Positions 17,722 to 27,481 of a stretch of DNA of 64,000 nucleotides are shown here, piece by piece (the first letter of the stretch is position 1; the number at the start of each line of letters is the position of its first letter). The position numbers were made by a program, and so were the translations under genes. Origin of the DNA: Pseudomonas fluorescens (GTDB taxonomy: Bacteria; Pseudomonadota; Gammaproteobacteria; Pseudomonadales; Pseudomonadaceae); NCBI GenBank assembly GCA_902825215.1, contig LR782234.1:248001-312000 (forward strand), given 5' to 3'. Under the pieces are notes generated by a model. It was not told the DNA's origin and searched no databases. It saw only the letters and a program-made list of their open reading frames with translations.

Positions 17722-20045
17722 CAGCGTTTCTTCAACTGTTTCGCGTTGGCGAACAGCGAGGCCATCGCATTGTTCACCGGCGCTGCGCTGACGGTTTCCT
17801 TGCGTGGCGCGTTGTTCGACGGCTGGCGTTGCGCCGAGCCCGGACGCGAGCCGCGGGCACCGTCGATTTTCTCGCCCGGCGTGTCGCCCATGCGCATCGA
17901 CAGGCCGACGCGTTTGCGCGGGATGTCGACTTCCATGACCTTCACTTTCACCACGTCACCGGCCTTCACCGCTTCGCGCGGATCCTTGATGAATTTCTCC
18001 GACAGCGCCGAAATGTGTACCAGGCCATCCTGATGCACGCCGATATCAACGAACGCGCCGAACGCGGTCACGTTGGTCACCACGCCTTCGAGGATCATCC
18101 CCAGTTGCAGGTCTTTGAGGTCTTCGACGCCTTCCTGGAACTCGGCGGTTTTGAACTCCGGACGCGGGTCGCGGCCGGGTTTTTCCAGTTCCTGAAGGAT
18201 GTCGGTCACGGTGGGCAGACCGAAGGTTTCATCGGTGAATTTCTTCGGATCGAGACGCTTGAGGAACGCGGCATCGCCGATCAGCGAGCGAATGTCCCGG
18301 TCGGTTTCAGCGGCGATGCGCTGCACCAGCGGATAGGCTTCCGGGTGCACCGCCGACGAATCCAGCGGGTTGTCACCGTTCATCACGCGCAGGAAACCGG
18401 CGGCCTGTTCGAAGGTTTTCTCGCCCAGACGCGCGACTTTCTTCAGCGCCGCACGGGTCTTGAACGCGCCGTGTTCGTCACGGTGCGCGACGATATTTTG
18501 CGCCAGTGTGGCGTTGAGACCGGAGATGCGCGCCAGCAGCGCTACCGAAGCGGTGTTGACGTCGACGCCGACGGCGTTCACACAGTCTTCGACCACCGCG
18601 TCCAGACCGCGCGCCAGTTTCAGCTGCGACACGTCGTGCTGGTACTGGCCGACCCCAATGGATTTCGGATCGATCTTCACCAGCTCCGCCAGCGGATCCT
18701 GCAAGCGACGAGCGATCGACACCGCGCCACGGATCGACACGTCCAGATCGGGGAATTCCTTGGCCGCCAGTTCCGACGCCGAGTACACCGAAGCACCGGC
18801 TTCAGACACCATGACTTTGGTCATCTTCATCGCTGGATATTTCTTGATCAGCTCGATCGCCAGTTTGTCAGTCTCGCGGCTGGCGGTGCCGTTGCCGATG
18901 GCGATCAGATCCACCGAATGCTTGGCGCACAGCGCGGCCAGAATGGCGATGGTCTGGTCCCATTTGTTATGCGGCACGTGCGGGTAAACCGTGGCGTGAT
19001 CGAGCAGCTTGCCGGTCGAATCGACCACGGCCACTTTGCAGCCAGTGCGCAGGCCCGGGTCGAGGCCGAGGGTAGCGCGCGGGCCGGCCGGAGCGGCGAG
19101 CAGCAAGTCGTGCAGGTTGTGCGCGAAGACGTTGATCGCTTCGGTTTCGGCACCATCGCGCAGCTCGCCGAGCAGGTCGGTTTCCAGATGGGTGTAGAGC
19201 TTGACCTTCCAGGTCCAGCGCACCACTTCGCCGAGCCATTTGTCGGCGGCGCGGTTCTGGTTCTGGATGCCGAATTGCTGGGCGATCATGCCTTCGCACG
19301 GGTGCATGGTGCCCGGCAGTTCGTCGCCGACTTTCAGCGCGGAGCTGAGGATGCCTTCGTTGCGGCCGCGGAAAATCGCCAGCGCGCGGTGCGACGGCAT
19401 GCTTTTCAGCGGTTCATCGTGTTCGAAGTAGTCGCGGAACTTGGCGCCTTCCTCTTCCTTGCCGGCGATTACCCGGGCACTGAGAGTGGCTTCCTGTTTC
19501 AGGTAGTTACGCAATTTTTCCAGCAGGCTGGCGTCTTCGGCGAAGCGCTCCATGAGGATGTACTTGGCGCCTTCCAGCGCAGCCTTGACGTCCGCCACGC
19601 CTTTTTCGGCATCGACGAAGCGCGCGGCTTCGGCTTCCGGGGCCAGAGTCGGGTCGTTGAACAGGCCGTCCGCCAGCTCGCCAAGGCCGGCTTCGAGGGC
19701 GATCTGGCCCTTGGTGCGGCGCTTCTGCTTGTACGGCAGGTACAAGTCTTCGAGGCGGGTTTTGGTGTCGGCGAGCTTGATGTCACGCTCAAGGGCCGGG
19801 GTGAGTTTGCCTTGCTCTTCGATGCTGGCGAGGATGCTGATGCGCCGTTCGTCGAGTTCTCGCAGGTAGCGCAGGCGCTCTTCCAGATGACGCAGCTGGG
19901 TGTCATCGAGGCTGCCGGTGACTTCTTTCCGGTAACGGGCGATGAAGGGAACGGTAGAGCCTTCATCGAGTAGCGCGACGGCCGCTTCGACCTGTTGTGG
20001 GCGTACACCGAGTTCTTCGGCGATGCGGCTGTTGATGCTGTCCAT
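17721..20045 (-). CDS. tex: Transcription accessory protein Tex
   Basis: RNA-binding protein of 774 residues. Domains in order are the Tex N-terminal helical region ([38 protein letters not shown]), a YqgF/RNase H-like domain from about residue 325 ([17 protein letters not shown]), helix-hairpin-helix repeats ([22 protein letters not shown]) and a C-terminal S1 domain ([31 protein letters not shown] split over about 650-720). I chose the start with AGGTGG upstream; a 16-residue extension is possible. It acts with RNA polymerase or ribosomes and is essential for virulence gene expression in some species. Confidence 0.93.
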   Translation of the reverse strand: MDSINSRIAEELGVRPQQVEAAVALLDEGSTVPFIARYRKEVTGSLDDTQLRHLEERLRYLRELDERRISILASIEEQGKLTPALERDIKLADTKTRLEDLYLPYKQKRRTKGQIALEAGLGELADGLFNDPTLAPEAEAARFVDAEKGVADVKAALEGAKYILMERFAEDASLLEKLRNYLKQEATLSARVIAGKEEEGAKFRDYFEHDEPLKSMPSHRALAIFRGRNEGILSSALKVGDELPGTMHPCEGMIAQQFGIQNQNRAADKWLGEVVRWTWKVKLYTHLETDLLGELRDGAETEAINVFAHNLHDLLLAAPAGPRATLGLDPGLRTGCKVAVVDSTGKLLDHATVYPHVPHNKWDQTIAILAALCAKHSVDLIAIGNGTASRETDKLAIELIKKYPAMKMTKVMVSEAGASVYSASELAAKEFPDLDVSIRGAVSIARRLQDPLAELVKIDPKSIGVGQYQHDVSQLKLARGLDAVVEDCVNAVGVDVNTASVALLARISGLNATLAQNIVAHRDEHGAFKTRAALKKVARLGEKTFEQAAGFLRVMNGDNPLDSSAVHPEAYPLVQRIAAETDRDIRSLIGDAAFLKRLDPKKFTDETFGLPTVTDILQELEKPGRDPRPEFKTAEFQEGVEDLKDLQLGMILEGVVTNVTAFGAFVDIGVHQDGLVHISALSEKFIKDPREAVKAGDVVKVKVMEVDIPRKRVGLSMRMGDTPGEKIDGARGSRPGSAQRQPSNNAPRKETVSAAPVNNAMASLFANAKQLKKR

Positions 20046-20403
20046 AAAACCACCTGACATAGTGTGAAAGCAGGCCCGCGGGCGCGGAAACAAAGGCCCG
20101 GAGTCTGGTTGAGCGGCTAGAGAATTGCCGCTGCCTGGATCAAGAGGCAGCCCATTGACCCGTGAAATCGAACGATTACTGCGCGAGGCGAGGAAAAAAG
20201 CCTGCCACCTGCGGTAACGATTCAGACGTTGCCTGGCACAAAACGCCGCGCATTATAACCAGCGTTCTGTCATTCGGGGGCGTTGCAGTCTGTAGGCATA
20301 AACCCCGGTTTTCTGGCAGTGAAGGAAAAATCTGCTAACAATGCACACGGTGCGTATAACGGCAGCTACGCCATAATGCGCGCCGAGCTAAAAGGAGCAT
20401 CCA
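20046..20403. other. Divergent promoter region between tex and ompR
   Basis: About 360 bases with no gene. It must hold the tex promoter on the left and the ompR promoter on the right; a CATAAT box lies about 30 bases before ompR, with AAGGAG as its ribosome site. No strong hairpin was recognised. Confidence 0.45.
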
Positions 20404-21144
20404 ATGAGCAGCACTGCACAAACTGCTGAAGGCGAAAAAATTCTCATCGTTGACGACGATCCGGGGCTGAGCAGCCTGCTGGAACGTTTTTTCGTCAGCA
20501 AGGGCTACCGTGCCCGTACTGTACCGAACACCGAGCAGATGGATCGTCTGCTGTCGCGTGAAGTGTTCAATCTGGTCGTGCTCGACCTGATGCTGCCGGG
20601 TGAAGATGGCCTGACCGCCTGCCGCCGCCTGCGTGGCGCGAATAACCAGATTCCGATCATCATGCTCACCGCCAAAGGCGACGAGTTGAGCCGCATCAAG
20701 GGCCTGGAACTGGGCGCCGACGATTACCTGGCCAAGCCGTTCAACCCGGACGAACTGATGGCCCGGGTCAAAGCTGTGCTGCGTCGCCAGGCTGCTCCGG
20801 TACCCGGCGCGCCAGGCAGTGAAGACGAAAACGTCACCTTCGGTGATTACGTGTTGTCGCTGGCGACCCGCGAACTCAAGCGCGGAGACGAAGTGCACAT
20901 GCTCACCACCGGTGAGTTCGCGGTGCTCAAGGCGCTGGTAATGAACGCCCGTCAGCCACTGACCCGCGACAAGCTGATGAACCTGGCTCGTGGCCGCGAA
21001 TGGGATGCTCTGGAGCGTTCCATCGACGTGCAGATCTCGCGTCTGCGCCGGATGATCGAACCTGATCCGTCCAAACCGCGTTATATCCAGACCGTCTGGG
21101 GCGTTGGTTACGTGTTCGTACCGGATGGTACCGCCAGCAAGTGA
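20404..21144 (+). CDS. ompR: Two-component response regulator OmpR/AmgR
   Basis: Regulator of 246 residues with a receiver domain (phosphate acceptor Asp in LVVLDLMLPGEDG, Lys in YLAKPFNPDEL) and a C-terminal winged-helix DNA-binding domain (LTTGEFAVLKALVMNARQPL, ending YIQTVWGVGYVFVPDG). It is followed 111 bases later by its sensor. In P. aeruginosa the orthologous pair is called AmgRS and mounts a response to membrane stress and aminoglycosides; that role is extrapolated here. Confidence 0.93.
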   Translation: MSSTAQTAEGEKILIVDDDPGLSSLLERFFVSKGYRARTVPNTEQMDRLLSREVFNLVVLDLMLPGEDGLTACRRLRGANNQIPIIMLTAKGDELSRIKGLELGADDYLAKPFNPDELMARVKAVLRRQAAPVPGAPGSEDENVTFGDYVLSLATRELKRGDEVHMLTTGEFAVLKALVMNARQPLTRDKLMNLARGREWDALERSIDVQISRLRRMIEPDPSKPRYIQTVWGVGYVFVPDGTASK

Positions 21145-21255
21145 TCGGTGATTTGTAGGAGCGGGTCTGCGGTTTTGGTCGAACGGCCAGCCCGCAGACT
21201 CGCAATCCGCAATATGCGAGCATTGCTCGCTCCTGCAAGTGTGTAGCGGTTAAAG

Positions 21256-22569
21256 ATGAAAACCCCCGTCTGGTTCCCCCAAAGCTTTTTCTCCCGCACC
21301 CTCTGGCTGGTGCTCATCGTCGTGCTGTTTTCCAAGGCGCTGACCCTGGTTTATCTGTTGATGAACGAGGACGTGCTGGTGGACCGTCAATACAGCCACG
21401 GCGTCGCCCTGACGCTGCGCGCCTATTGGGCCGCCGATGAAGAAAACCGCGCCAAAATTGCAGATGCCGCGACCCTGATCCGCGTGGTCGGCGCCGGTGT
21501 GCCGGAAGGCGAACAGCATTGGCCGTACAGCGAAATCTACCAGCGGCAAATGCAGGCGGAACTGGGTGCCGACACCGAAGTGCGCTTGCGCATGCACTCG
21601 CCTCCGGCGTTGTGGGTGCGCGCACCAAGCCTGGGCGATGGCTGGCTGAAGGTGCCGTTATATCCGCACCCTCTGCGTGGCCAGAAAATCTGGAACGTGC
21701 TCGGCTGGTTCCTGGCCATCGGTCTGTTGTCGACGGCCTCGGCATGGATTTTCGTCAGCCAGCTCAATCAGCCTTTGAAGCGTCTGGTCTACGCTGCGCG
21801 CCAACTTGGTCAGGGCCGCAGCGTGCGCCTGCCGATCAGTGACACGCCGAGTGAGATGACCGAGGTTTATCGCGCCTTCAACCAGATGGCCGAAGACGTC
21901 GAACAGGCCGGACGCGAGCGAGAGCTGATGCTGGCCGGCGTGTCCCATGATCTGCGCACTCCATTGACCCGCCTGCGACTGTCGCTGGAATTGATGGGCG
22001 ACCGCAACGACCTCACCGATGATATGGTCCGCGACATCGAAGATATGGACGCCATTCTCGACCAGTTCCTCGCGTTCATTCGTGATGGTCGCGACGAGTC
22101 GGTGGAAGAGGTCGATCTCAGTGATCTGGTGCGTGAAGTGGCAGCGCCGTACAACCAGAACGAAGAGAAGGTGCGCTTGCGCCTGGAGCCGATCCAGCCG
22201 TTTCCGCTGCGTCGGGTCTCGATGAAGCGCCTGCTCAATAACCTGATCGGCAACGCCTTGAACCATGCCGGCGGTCACGTCGAAGTGGCGGCGTATGTGT
22301 CCGGAGACGTCAGCGCGCCGTACGTGGTGTTAAGCGTGATGGACCGCGGCGCGGGGATCGATCCGTCGGAGCTGGAGGCGATTTTCAACCCGTTCACCCG
22401 AGGCGATCGTGCCCGTGGCGGCAAGGGCACCGGGCTGGGTCTGGCGATCGTCAAGCGGATTGCGTCGATGCATGGCGGTAATGTCGAACTGCGCAATCGG
22501 TCCGGGGGGGGACTGGAGGCGCGGGTGAGATTGCCGTTGGGGTTGATGTTGCCTCGGGATGCGGTATAG
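21256..22569 (+). CDS. envZ: Sensor histidine kinase EnvZ/AmgS
   Basis: Inner-membrane kinase of 437 residues. Membrane spans are at about 15-37 (TLWLVLIVVLFSKALTLVYLL) and 150-170 (VLGWFLAIGLLSTASAWIFVS), with a periplasmic domain between. A HAMP region precedes the phospho-acceptor His in AGVSHDLRTPLTRLRLSLE (near residue 232). The ATP-binding domain has N (LLNNLIGNALNHAGG), DRGAGI and GKGTGLGLAIVKRI boxes. All boxes are intact, so it should autophosphorylate and pass phosphate to OmpR. Confidence 0.93.
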   Translation: MKTPVWFPQSFFSRTLWLVLIVVLFSKALTLVYLLMNEDVLVDRQYSHGVALTLRAYWAADEENRAKIADAATLIRVVGAGVPEGEQHWPYSEIYQRQMQAELGADTEVRLRMHSPPALWVRAPSLGDGWLKVPLYPHPLRGQKIWNVLGWFLAIGLLSTASAWIFVSQLNQPLKRLVYAARQLGQGRSVRLPISDTPSEMTEVYRAFNQMAEDVEQAGRERELMLAGVSHDLRTPLTRLRLSLELMGDRNDLTDDMVRDIEDMDAILDQFLAFIRDGRDESVEEVDLSDLVREVAAPYNQNEEKVRLRLEPIQPFPLRRVSMKRLLNNLIGNALNHAGGHVEVAAYVSGDVSAPYVVLSVMDRGAGIDPSELEAIFNPFTRGDRARGGKGTGLGLAIVKRIASMHGGNVELRNRSGGGLEARVRLPLGLMLPRDAV

Positions 22570-22571
22570 AA

Positions 22572-22652
22572 GCAGCTGCAAGTTTCAAGCTGCAAGCGGC
22601 AAGCAAGAGCGACTTTGCTTGCCGCTTGCCGCTTGCCGCTTGCCGCTTGAAG
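22572..22652. repeat. Hairpin with tandem 7-base repeats downstream of envZ
   Basis: AGCTGCAAGTTTCAAGCTGC and GCAAGCGGCAAGCAA face GCTTGCCGCTTGC, forming a long stem. The right arm contains about four tandem copies of the heptamer TTGCCGC. It lies between convergent envZ and rimK and probably ends transcription on both sides. Confidence 0.6.
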
Positions 22653-22658
22653 CTGCCT

Positions 22659-23564
22659 TTAGCCCTTACCCTTGGTGCGAGTCATATTCGGGCCGCCATT
22701 TTTCTCCAGATGCTCGATGATGATCCCCGCCACGTTCTTCCCTGTGGTGGTCTCGATCCCTTCCAGTCCCGGCGACGAATTCACTTCCATCACCAACGGC
22801 CCATGGTTGGAGCGCAGGATATCCACACCCGCCACCGCCAGGCCCATGACCTTGGCCGCACGCAATGCAGTCATGCGTTCTTCCGGGGTGATCTTGATCA
22901 GGCTGGCGCTGCCGCCACGATGCAGATTGGAACGGAACTCACCCGGTTTGGCCTGGCGCTTCATTGCCGCGATGACCTTGTCGCCAACCACGAAACAGCG
23001 AATATCCGCGCCGCCCGCTTCCTTGATGTACTCCTGGACCATAATGTTCTGCTTCAGGCCCATAAATGCCTCGATCACCGACTCGGCAGCGGTCGCGGTT
23101 TCACACAGCACCACGCCGATGCCCTGAGTACCTTCCAGCACTTTGATCACCAGTGGGGCGCCGTTGACCATATCGATCAGATCGGGAATATCATCCGGCG
23201 AGTGCGCAAAACCGGTCACCGGCAAACCGATACCGCGGCGCGATAACAACTGCAGCGAACGCAGCTTGTCCCGCGAGCGAGCGATGGCCACCGATTCGTT
23301 GAGCGGGAACACCCCCATCATTTCGAACTGGCGCAACACCGCGCAGCCGTAGAAAGTCACCGAGGCGCCGATCCGCGGGATCACCGCATCGAAGCCTTCC
23401 AGCGGTTTGCCGCGATAGTGGATTTGCGGCTTGTGGCTGGCGATGTTCATATAGGCGCGCAAGGTGTCGATCACCACCATTTCATGCCCGCGCTCGGTTC
23501 CGGCTTCGACCAGACGGCGGGTGGAATACAGACGCGGATTACGCGACAGCACAGCGATCTTCAT
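22659..23564 (-). CDS. rimK: Ribosomal protein S6 glutamate ligase RimK
   Basis: ATP-grasp ligase of 301 residues that adds glutamates to the C terminus of ribosomal protein S6 (RpsF). The start [22 protein letters not shown] is the family N terminus. Further motifs are [19 protein letters not shown] (ATP site), [18 protein letters not shown] and [15 protein letters not shown] (metal and ATP ligands). Its start overlaps the rimB stop by four bases. In P. fluorescens the rimABK operon links c-di-GMP to ribosome modification; gene order and operon structure here agree with that. Confidence 0.95.
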   Translation of the reverse strand: MKIAVLSRNPRLYSTRRLVEAGTERGHEMVVIDTLRAYMNIASHKPQIHYRGKPLEGFDAVIPRIGASVTFYGCAVLRQFEMMGVFPLNESVAIARSRDKLRSLQLLSRRGIGLPVTGFAHSPDDIPDLIDMVNGAPLVIKVLEGTQGIGVVLCETATAAESVIEAFMGLKQNIMVQEYIKEAGGADIRCFVVGDKVIAAMKRQAKPGEFRSNLHRGGSASLIKITPEERMTALRAAKVMGLAVAGVDILRSNHGPLVMEVNSSPGLEGIETTTGKNVAGIIIEHLEKNGGPNMTRTKGKG

Positions 23565-24040
23565 GCAACACCTGTGGAAAAGGTAGATACCGGGAACACC
23601 GGCTTGTCTTGTACATATTTGATGCCCGGATTGACCACCAGGTGGCCATCGATCAGGGCTTTGGAGCCAAGCAACAGGCGATAGCGCATGGACTTGCGGC
23701 AGGCGAGCGTGAACTCGACCCGCCACACTCGATCACCCAACGCCAGGGTGGTGCTGATCACATAGCGCACCTGCGCATGGCCGTTGGAGCTTTTGATGGT
23801 CTTGCGCGTCACCAATGGCGCTTCGCAGCGGCGATGACGCAACTGCACCACCGTGCCGAGGTGCGCGGTGAAGCGCACCCATTTCTCGCCGTCACGTTCG
23901 AACGGCTCGATGTCGGTGGCGTGCAGGCTGGAGGTGCTGGCGCCGGTGTCGATTTTCGCGCGCAGGCCGGCGACTCCCAGATCCGGGAGCGCCACCCATT
24001 CGCGCAGACCGACAACGGTCAAATGATCAAATGTCTTCAA
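23561..24040 (-). CDS. rimB: RimB, retropepsin-like aspartic protease partner of RimK
   Basis: Protein of 159 residues of the RimB/RimK-linked protease family. The retropepsin-like active site reads [16 protein letters not shown] (Asp-Thr-Gly-Ala near residue 32), and the C terminus carries [20 protein letters not shown]. In P. fluorescens RimB modulates RimK glutamylation of RpsF. It lies between rimA and rimK, 16 bases after rimA and overlapping rimK. Confidence 0.9.
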   Translation of the reverse strand: MKTFDHLTVVGLREWVALPDLGVAGLRAKIDTGASTSSLHATDIEPFERDGEKWVRFTAHLGTVVQLRHRRCEAPLVTRKTIKSSNGHAQVRYVISTTLALGDRVWRVEFTLACRKSMRYRLLLGSKALIDGHLVVNPGIKYVQDKPVFPVSTFSTGVA

Positions 24041-24056
24041 AGAAAAAAACCAACGA

Positions 24057-24839
24057 TTAACGCGTCCAGGCCTCAGGCGATACCTGGGCCAACGCTTTGA
24101 ATGCAGGCCGGGCGAACCAGTAGCCCTGCATCAGAAATATTCCACAGTCCGCCAGGAAATCCCGTTCACCGGCGCTCTCGATACCTTCGGCGATGACTGT
24201 AACGTTCAACTCCGCACAGATTGTGACAATCCCCCGAACGATCGCCTGACGAACACGGTCACGGTCGACATCGCGAATCAGCGCCATGTCGAGTTTGATC
24301 AGGTCCGGTTGGAAATCCGCCAGCAGATTGAGCCCCGAATACCCGGCACCGAAATCGTCGATGGCGGTCTTGAAGCCGAATTCGCGGTATTCACGCAGAA
24401 TATTGGTCAAATGGCGATAGTTATCTACGTGCTCGCTTTCCAGGGTTTCGAAAATCAGCCGGTCGATCGGGAAATGGTGTTTCTTGGCGGCCTCCAGGGT
24501 GCTGCGAATACATAGCTCTGGACGATAGACGGCGTTGGGCATGAAGTTGATCGACAAGTATGTCTGCATGTTTAGTGCGGCCGCGCCTTCGATGGCGCGG
24601 GTCCGGCAGAGCTGGTCGAAACGGTAGCGGTTTGCTTCTGTAACCTGATCTAACACGGACATCGCGCCTTCACCGGCGACGCCGCGAACCAGCGCTTCGT
24701 GGGCGAACACCGACTGGTCGCGCAGGTCGACGATCGGTTGGTAGGCGAATGCAAAATCGAAGTCCAGTGGCTCGCTTTGCTGGCAGCCCTGGCAACCGCT
24801 TTTGGGCGCGGTCAACGAAGAGGGGAAAATTGTAGTCAC
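24057..24839 (-). CDS. rimA: RimA, EAL-domain c-di-GMP phosphodiesterase
   Basis: Single-domain EAL protein of 260 residues. The catalytic motifs are all present: EALVRG near residue 48, LSINFMPNAVY, the metal Glu in LIFETLESEHV, IDDFGAGYSGLNLL, the Lys of LIKLDMALIRD and VIAEGIES. An active c-di-GMP hydrolase is therefore expected. No signal or membrane segment is present. It heads the rimABK operon; known work in P. fluorescens assigns the first gene of this operon to a phosphodiesterase that controls RimK activity through c-di-GMP. Confidence 0.92.
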   Translation of the reverse strand: MTTIFPSSLTAPKSGCQGCQQSEPLDFDFAFAYQPIVDLRDQSVFAHEALVRGVAGEGAMSVLDQVTEANRYRFDQLCRTRAIEGAAALNMQTYLSINFMPNAVYRPELCIRSTLEAAKKHHFPIDRLIFETLESEHVDNYRHLTNILREYREFGFKTAIDDFGAGYSGLNLLADFQPDLIKLDMALIRDVDRDRVRQAIVRGIVTICAELNVTVIAEGIESAGERDFLADCGIFLMQGYWFARPAFKALAQVSPEAWTR

Positions 24840-24955
24840 TCGAACACTCCATGCCGCATAGCCGGCCTAGATCACAGTCTATCTGGAGGGCCGGATTCTT
24901 GCGCCCGACAGAAACGGTAGTACAGTTCCGACTACTGGCTGAACGAGGAATTCAT

Positions 24956-25360
24956 ATGGCGCAAAAACAGGAAGAGGACGACAAGGTTCGTCTCGACAAA
25001 TGGCTGTGGGCTGCGCGCTTCTATAAAACCCGGGCGCTGGCGAAGGCGGCGATTGAAAGCGGCAAAGTGCATTGTCGCGGTGAACGCTGCAAGCCGGGCA
25101 AGGAGCCGCGCATTGGCGATGAGTTCGAGATTCGTACCGGTTTTGAAGAGCGCACGGTGCGGGTTGAAGCGTTATCGATTGTGCGACGCGGGGCGCCGGA
25201 AGCCCAGACGCTGTACAGCGAGACCGAGGCGAGTATTGCCAAGCGCGAAGCCGCTGCGGCGATGCGCAAGGCGGGGGCGCTGGGCGTCAGCACCGATGGC
25301 AAACCGAGCAAGAAGCAGCGGCGGGATCTGTTCAAGTTTCGTGGTAGCAGCAACGAGTAA
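24956..25360 (+). CDS. hslR: Ribosome-associated heat shock protein Hsp15
   Basis: S4-domain RNA-binding protein of 134 residues. The S4 fold reads VRLDKWLWAARFYKTRALAKAAIESGKV (split over residues 10-40), followed by a basic tail KPSKKQRRDLFKF. It recycles free 50S subunits with stalled nascent chains. The start MAQKQEEDDKVRLDK has GAGGAA upstream. It is divergent from rimA and upstream of hslO, a frequent arrangement in Pseudomonas. Confidence 0.92.
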   Translation: MAQKQEEDDKVRLDKWLWAARFYKTRALAKAAIESGKVHCRGERCKPGKEPRIGDEFEIRTGFEERTVRVEALSIVRRGAPEAQTLYSETEASIAKREAAAAMRKAGALGVSTDGKPSKKQRRDLFKFRGSSNE

Positions 25361-25387
25361 GCGCGACATTCTGGGCCGCTGATGTCG

Positions 25388-25456
25388 GCCTCTTCGCGAG
25401 CAGGCTCGCTCCCACAAGAGATTGCATTTCAATGTGAGAGCCAGTCTGCTGGCGAT
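25388..25456. repeat. REP-like doublet, one copy worn
   Basis: An intact inverted copy (TTCGCGAGCAGGCTCGCTCC) is followed by a decayed direct copy reading GTGAGAGCCAGTCTGCTGGCGA. It sits between convergent hslR and the PAP2 gene. Confidence 0.7.
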
Positions 25457-25491
25457 TCGAGTGCGCAGCACTCGCTGAAGGCGACGCGGTA

Positions 25492-26292
25492 TCAGGTGAG
25501 ACGCACCACGCTCATCCGCGACACCAACGGCAATTTGCCCATCAGCGAAAAAATCGGCGCAGTCACCTTCAACCAGAAATTCGCCGCGTGATAAGCGAAC
25601 GGCGTGTAATAACCCCAACCCAACGCCCACACCGCCAGCAACACGCCGCCGATGTAATCGTCCTGGCCCCAATGCGCACCGGCCACCAGGCGCGGCAGCA
25701 TGAACAACAGCGCCAGGCCCCAGACCGTCAGAAACTGGCCAGTCGTGCGACTGAACACCGCCATGAACAACGCCCAGATCAACAGCACCGAAGCATGATC
25801 ACCGGGGAAGCTCTGGCCCGAGCGGTCCTTCAGTTCCCAGGTTTTTTCCAGGTGCGGAAAGTAATCGCTGATATGCACCGCGCCTTCGAGGACCATAGAC
25901 GGGCTGCTGTGCTGCCAGCCCATGTGATCGGCGAATTTGGAAAACAGCGCGCGGATCACCACCATCAGCAGCAGGATCGAGAAGAACCCAAAAAATGCGC
26001 GACGCACGTCGATTGCCTTGAACACCCAGTCGCCCTTGATAAGCAGCGTCAGCAAAATCAGACCGACAACGATGTCGAACGGGCGCAGACTTGCAATTGC
26101 CCAGATGTGGAGCCATATCGGGTTGCTGGCCAGCGGTGCGTTGAGCGAGCGGAACAGCCACTCGTCGAAAATCACACACAGCATCTGGCCCGTAGGCCAT
26201 AACCAGAAAGCCAGTAGTGCCAATGGCACTACGTTACACAGAACCAGCCGGCCGAGGTTCCACCTTGATTGGAACAAACCCGGATTGTTCAT
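25492..26292 (-). CDS. PAP2-family membrane phosphatase
   Basis: Integral membrane protein of 266 residues with about six spans. The acid-phosphatase signature appears as KDRSGQSFPGDHASVLLIWA (KxxxxxxP-like and PGDHA with the catalytic His) and the third motif as RLVAGAHWGQDDYIGG (RxxxGxHxxxD). It probably dephosphorylates a lipid such as phosphatidylglycerol phosphate, undecaprenyl pyrophosphate or lipid A. I chose the start MNNPGLFQSRWN because GGGAGG lies just upstream. It is divergent from hslO. Confidence 0.85.
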   Translation of the reverse strand: MNNPGLFQSRWNLGRLVLCNVVPLALLAFWLWPTGQMLCVIFDEWLFRSLNAPLASNPIWLHIWAIASLRPFDIVVGLILLTLLIKGDWVFKAIDVRRAFFGFFSILLLMVVIRALFSKFADHMGWQHSSPSMVLEGAVHISDYFPHLEKTWELKDRSGQSFPGDHASVLLIWALFMAVFSRTTGQFLTVWGLALLFMLPRLVAGAHWGQDDYIGGVLLAVWALGWGYYTPFAYHAANFWLKVTAPIFSLMGKLPLVSRMSVVRLT

Positions 26293-26397
26293 AAAATGCC
26301 TCCCATGGCCAAAACGCCGGCACCAAAAAGGGTGCCAAGAACCGCAAATTTTCACGTTTTGTAATCATTTTGTCATCACTTTCAGATACCTGGACCT

Positions 26398-27300
26398 ATG
26401 ACCGACCTAACGGATACCGATTTCACCCAACGTTTCATCTTCGACGACAGCGACACTCGCGGCGAACTGGTCGCGCTTGAGCGCAGCTACGCCGAGGTTC
26501 TAGCCAAGCACCCCTACCCGGAGCCGGTGGCGCAGTTGCTCGGTGAACTGATGGCGGCGGCATCGCTGATGGTCGGCACTTTGAAGTTCGACGGTCTGCT
26601 GATTTTGCAGGCGCGCTCCGAAGGGCCGATTCCGCTGTTGATGATCGAATGTTCCAGCGAACGCGAAATCCGTGGCCTGGCGCGTTACGACGCCGAGCAG
26701 ATTGCCGCCGACGCCACCCTGGCAGACCTGATGCCGAACGGCGTGTTGGCCCTGACCGTCGACCCGACCGTTGGCCAGCGTTATCAAGGCATCGTTGACC
26801 TCGACGGCGAAACCCTGTCGGACTGCTTCACCAACTATTTCGTCATGTCGCAACAGGTCGGCACTCGCTTCAAGCTGTTCGCCGACGGCCGTCGTGCCCG
26901 CGGCATGCTGCTGCAGCAATTGCCTGCCGATCGCTTGAAAGACGAAGAAGATCGCGCGGCCAGTTGGCAGCACCTCACCGCGCTGGCGAGCACTCTGGGC
27001 GCCGATGAACTGCTGAGCCTGGACAACGAAACCGTGCTGCATCGCCTCTATCACGAAGAGCAAGTGCGCCTGTTCGATGTGCAGCATTTGCGCTTCAACT
27101 GCAGCTGCTCGCGGGAACGCTCCGGCAATGCGCTGGTCAGTCTTGGGCTGGAGGATGCGCTGGCGCTGGCAGCTGAACAGGGCGGCAAGGTCGAGATCGA
27201 TTGCCAATTCTGCAATCAGCAGTACCTGTTCGACTCGGCCGATATCGCTCAATTGTTCGCTGGCGCGGGTGTCGACACGCCGTCAGATACCCGGCACTAA
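26398..27300 (+). CDS. hslO: Redox-regulated chaperone Hsp33
   Basis: Cytosolic holdase of 300 residues. The C-terminal zinc switch is complete: CSC in [12 protein letters not shown] and CQFC in [10 protein letters not shown], spaced as in the family. The N-terminal body includes [22 protein letters not shown] and the [18 protein letters not shown] core. Oxidation of the four Cys releases zinc and activates it. It precedes pckA by 180 bases, as in other pseudomonads. Confidence 0.95.
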   Translation: MTDLTDTDFTQRFIFDDSDTRGELVALERSYAEVLAKHPYPEPVAQLLGELMAAASLMVGTLKFDGLLILQARSEGPIPLLMIECSSEREIRGLARYDAEQIAADATLADLMPNGVLALTVDPTVGQRYQGIVDLDGETLSDCFTNYFVMSQQVGTRFKLFADGRRARGMLLQQLPADRLKDEEDRAASWQHLTALASTLGADELLSLDNETVLHRLYHEEQVRLFDVQHLRFNCSCSRERSGNALVSLGLEDALALAAEQGGKVEIDCQFCNQQYLFDSADIAQLFAGAGVDTPSDTRH

Positions 27301-27481
27301 AACGGTTCAGCGCAGGTAAATTCACTGCGTAGCGACGGAATTTCGCCGTTACGACGGGAGGACCCTACTCTTTTTGGGCTTTTCTGGCATAATCCGGCCC
27401 ACTTTTTTCGCGGTAGTAGTGCACGACTTTCTACTACAAAACGTTTGGAGCACACTCGGCCACTGGCCGACGGGGAACCTC

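Noticed and set aside
17829..19973. Long plus-strand frame (714 codons) opposite tex
   Set aside because: Antisense to an intact Tex protein with all domains; the frame is His/Arg/Gln-rich in the manner of shadows.
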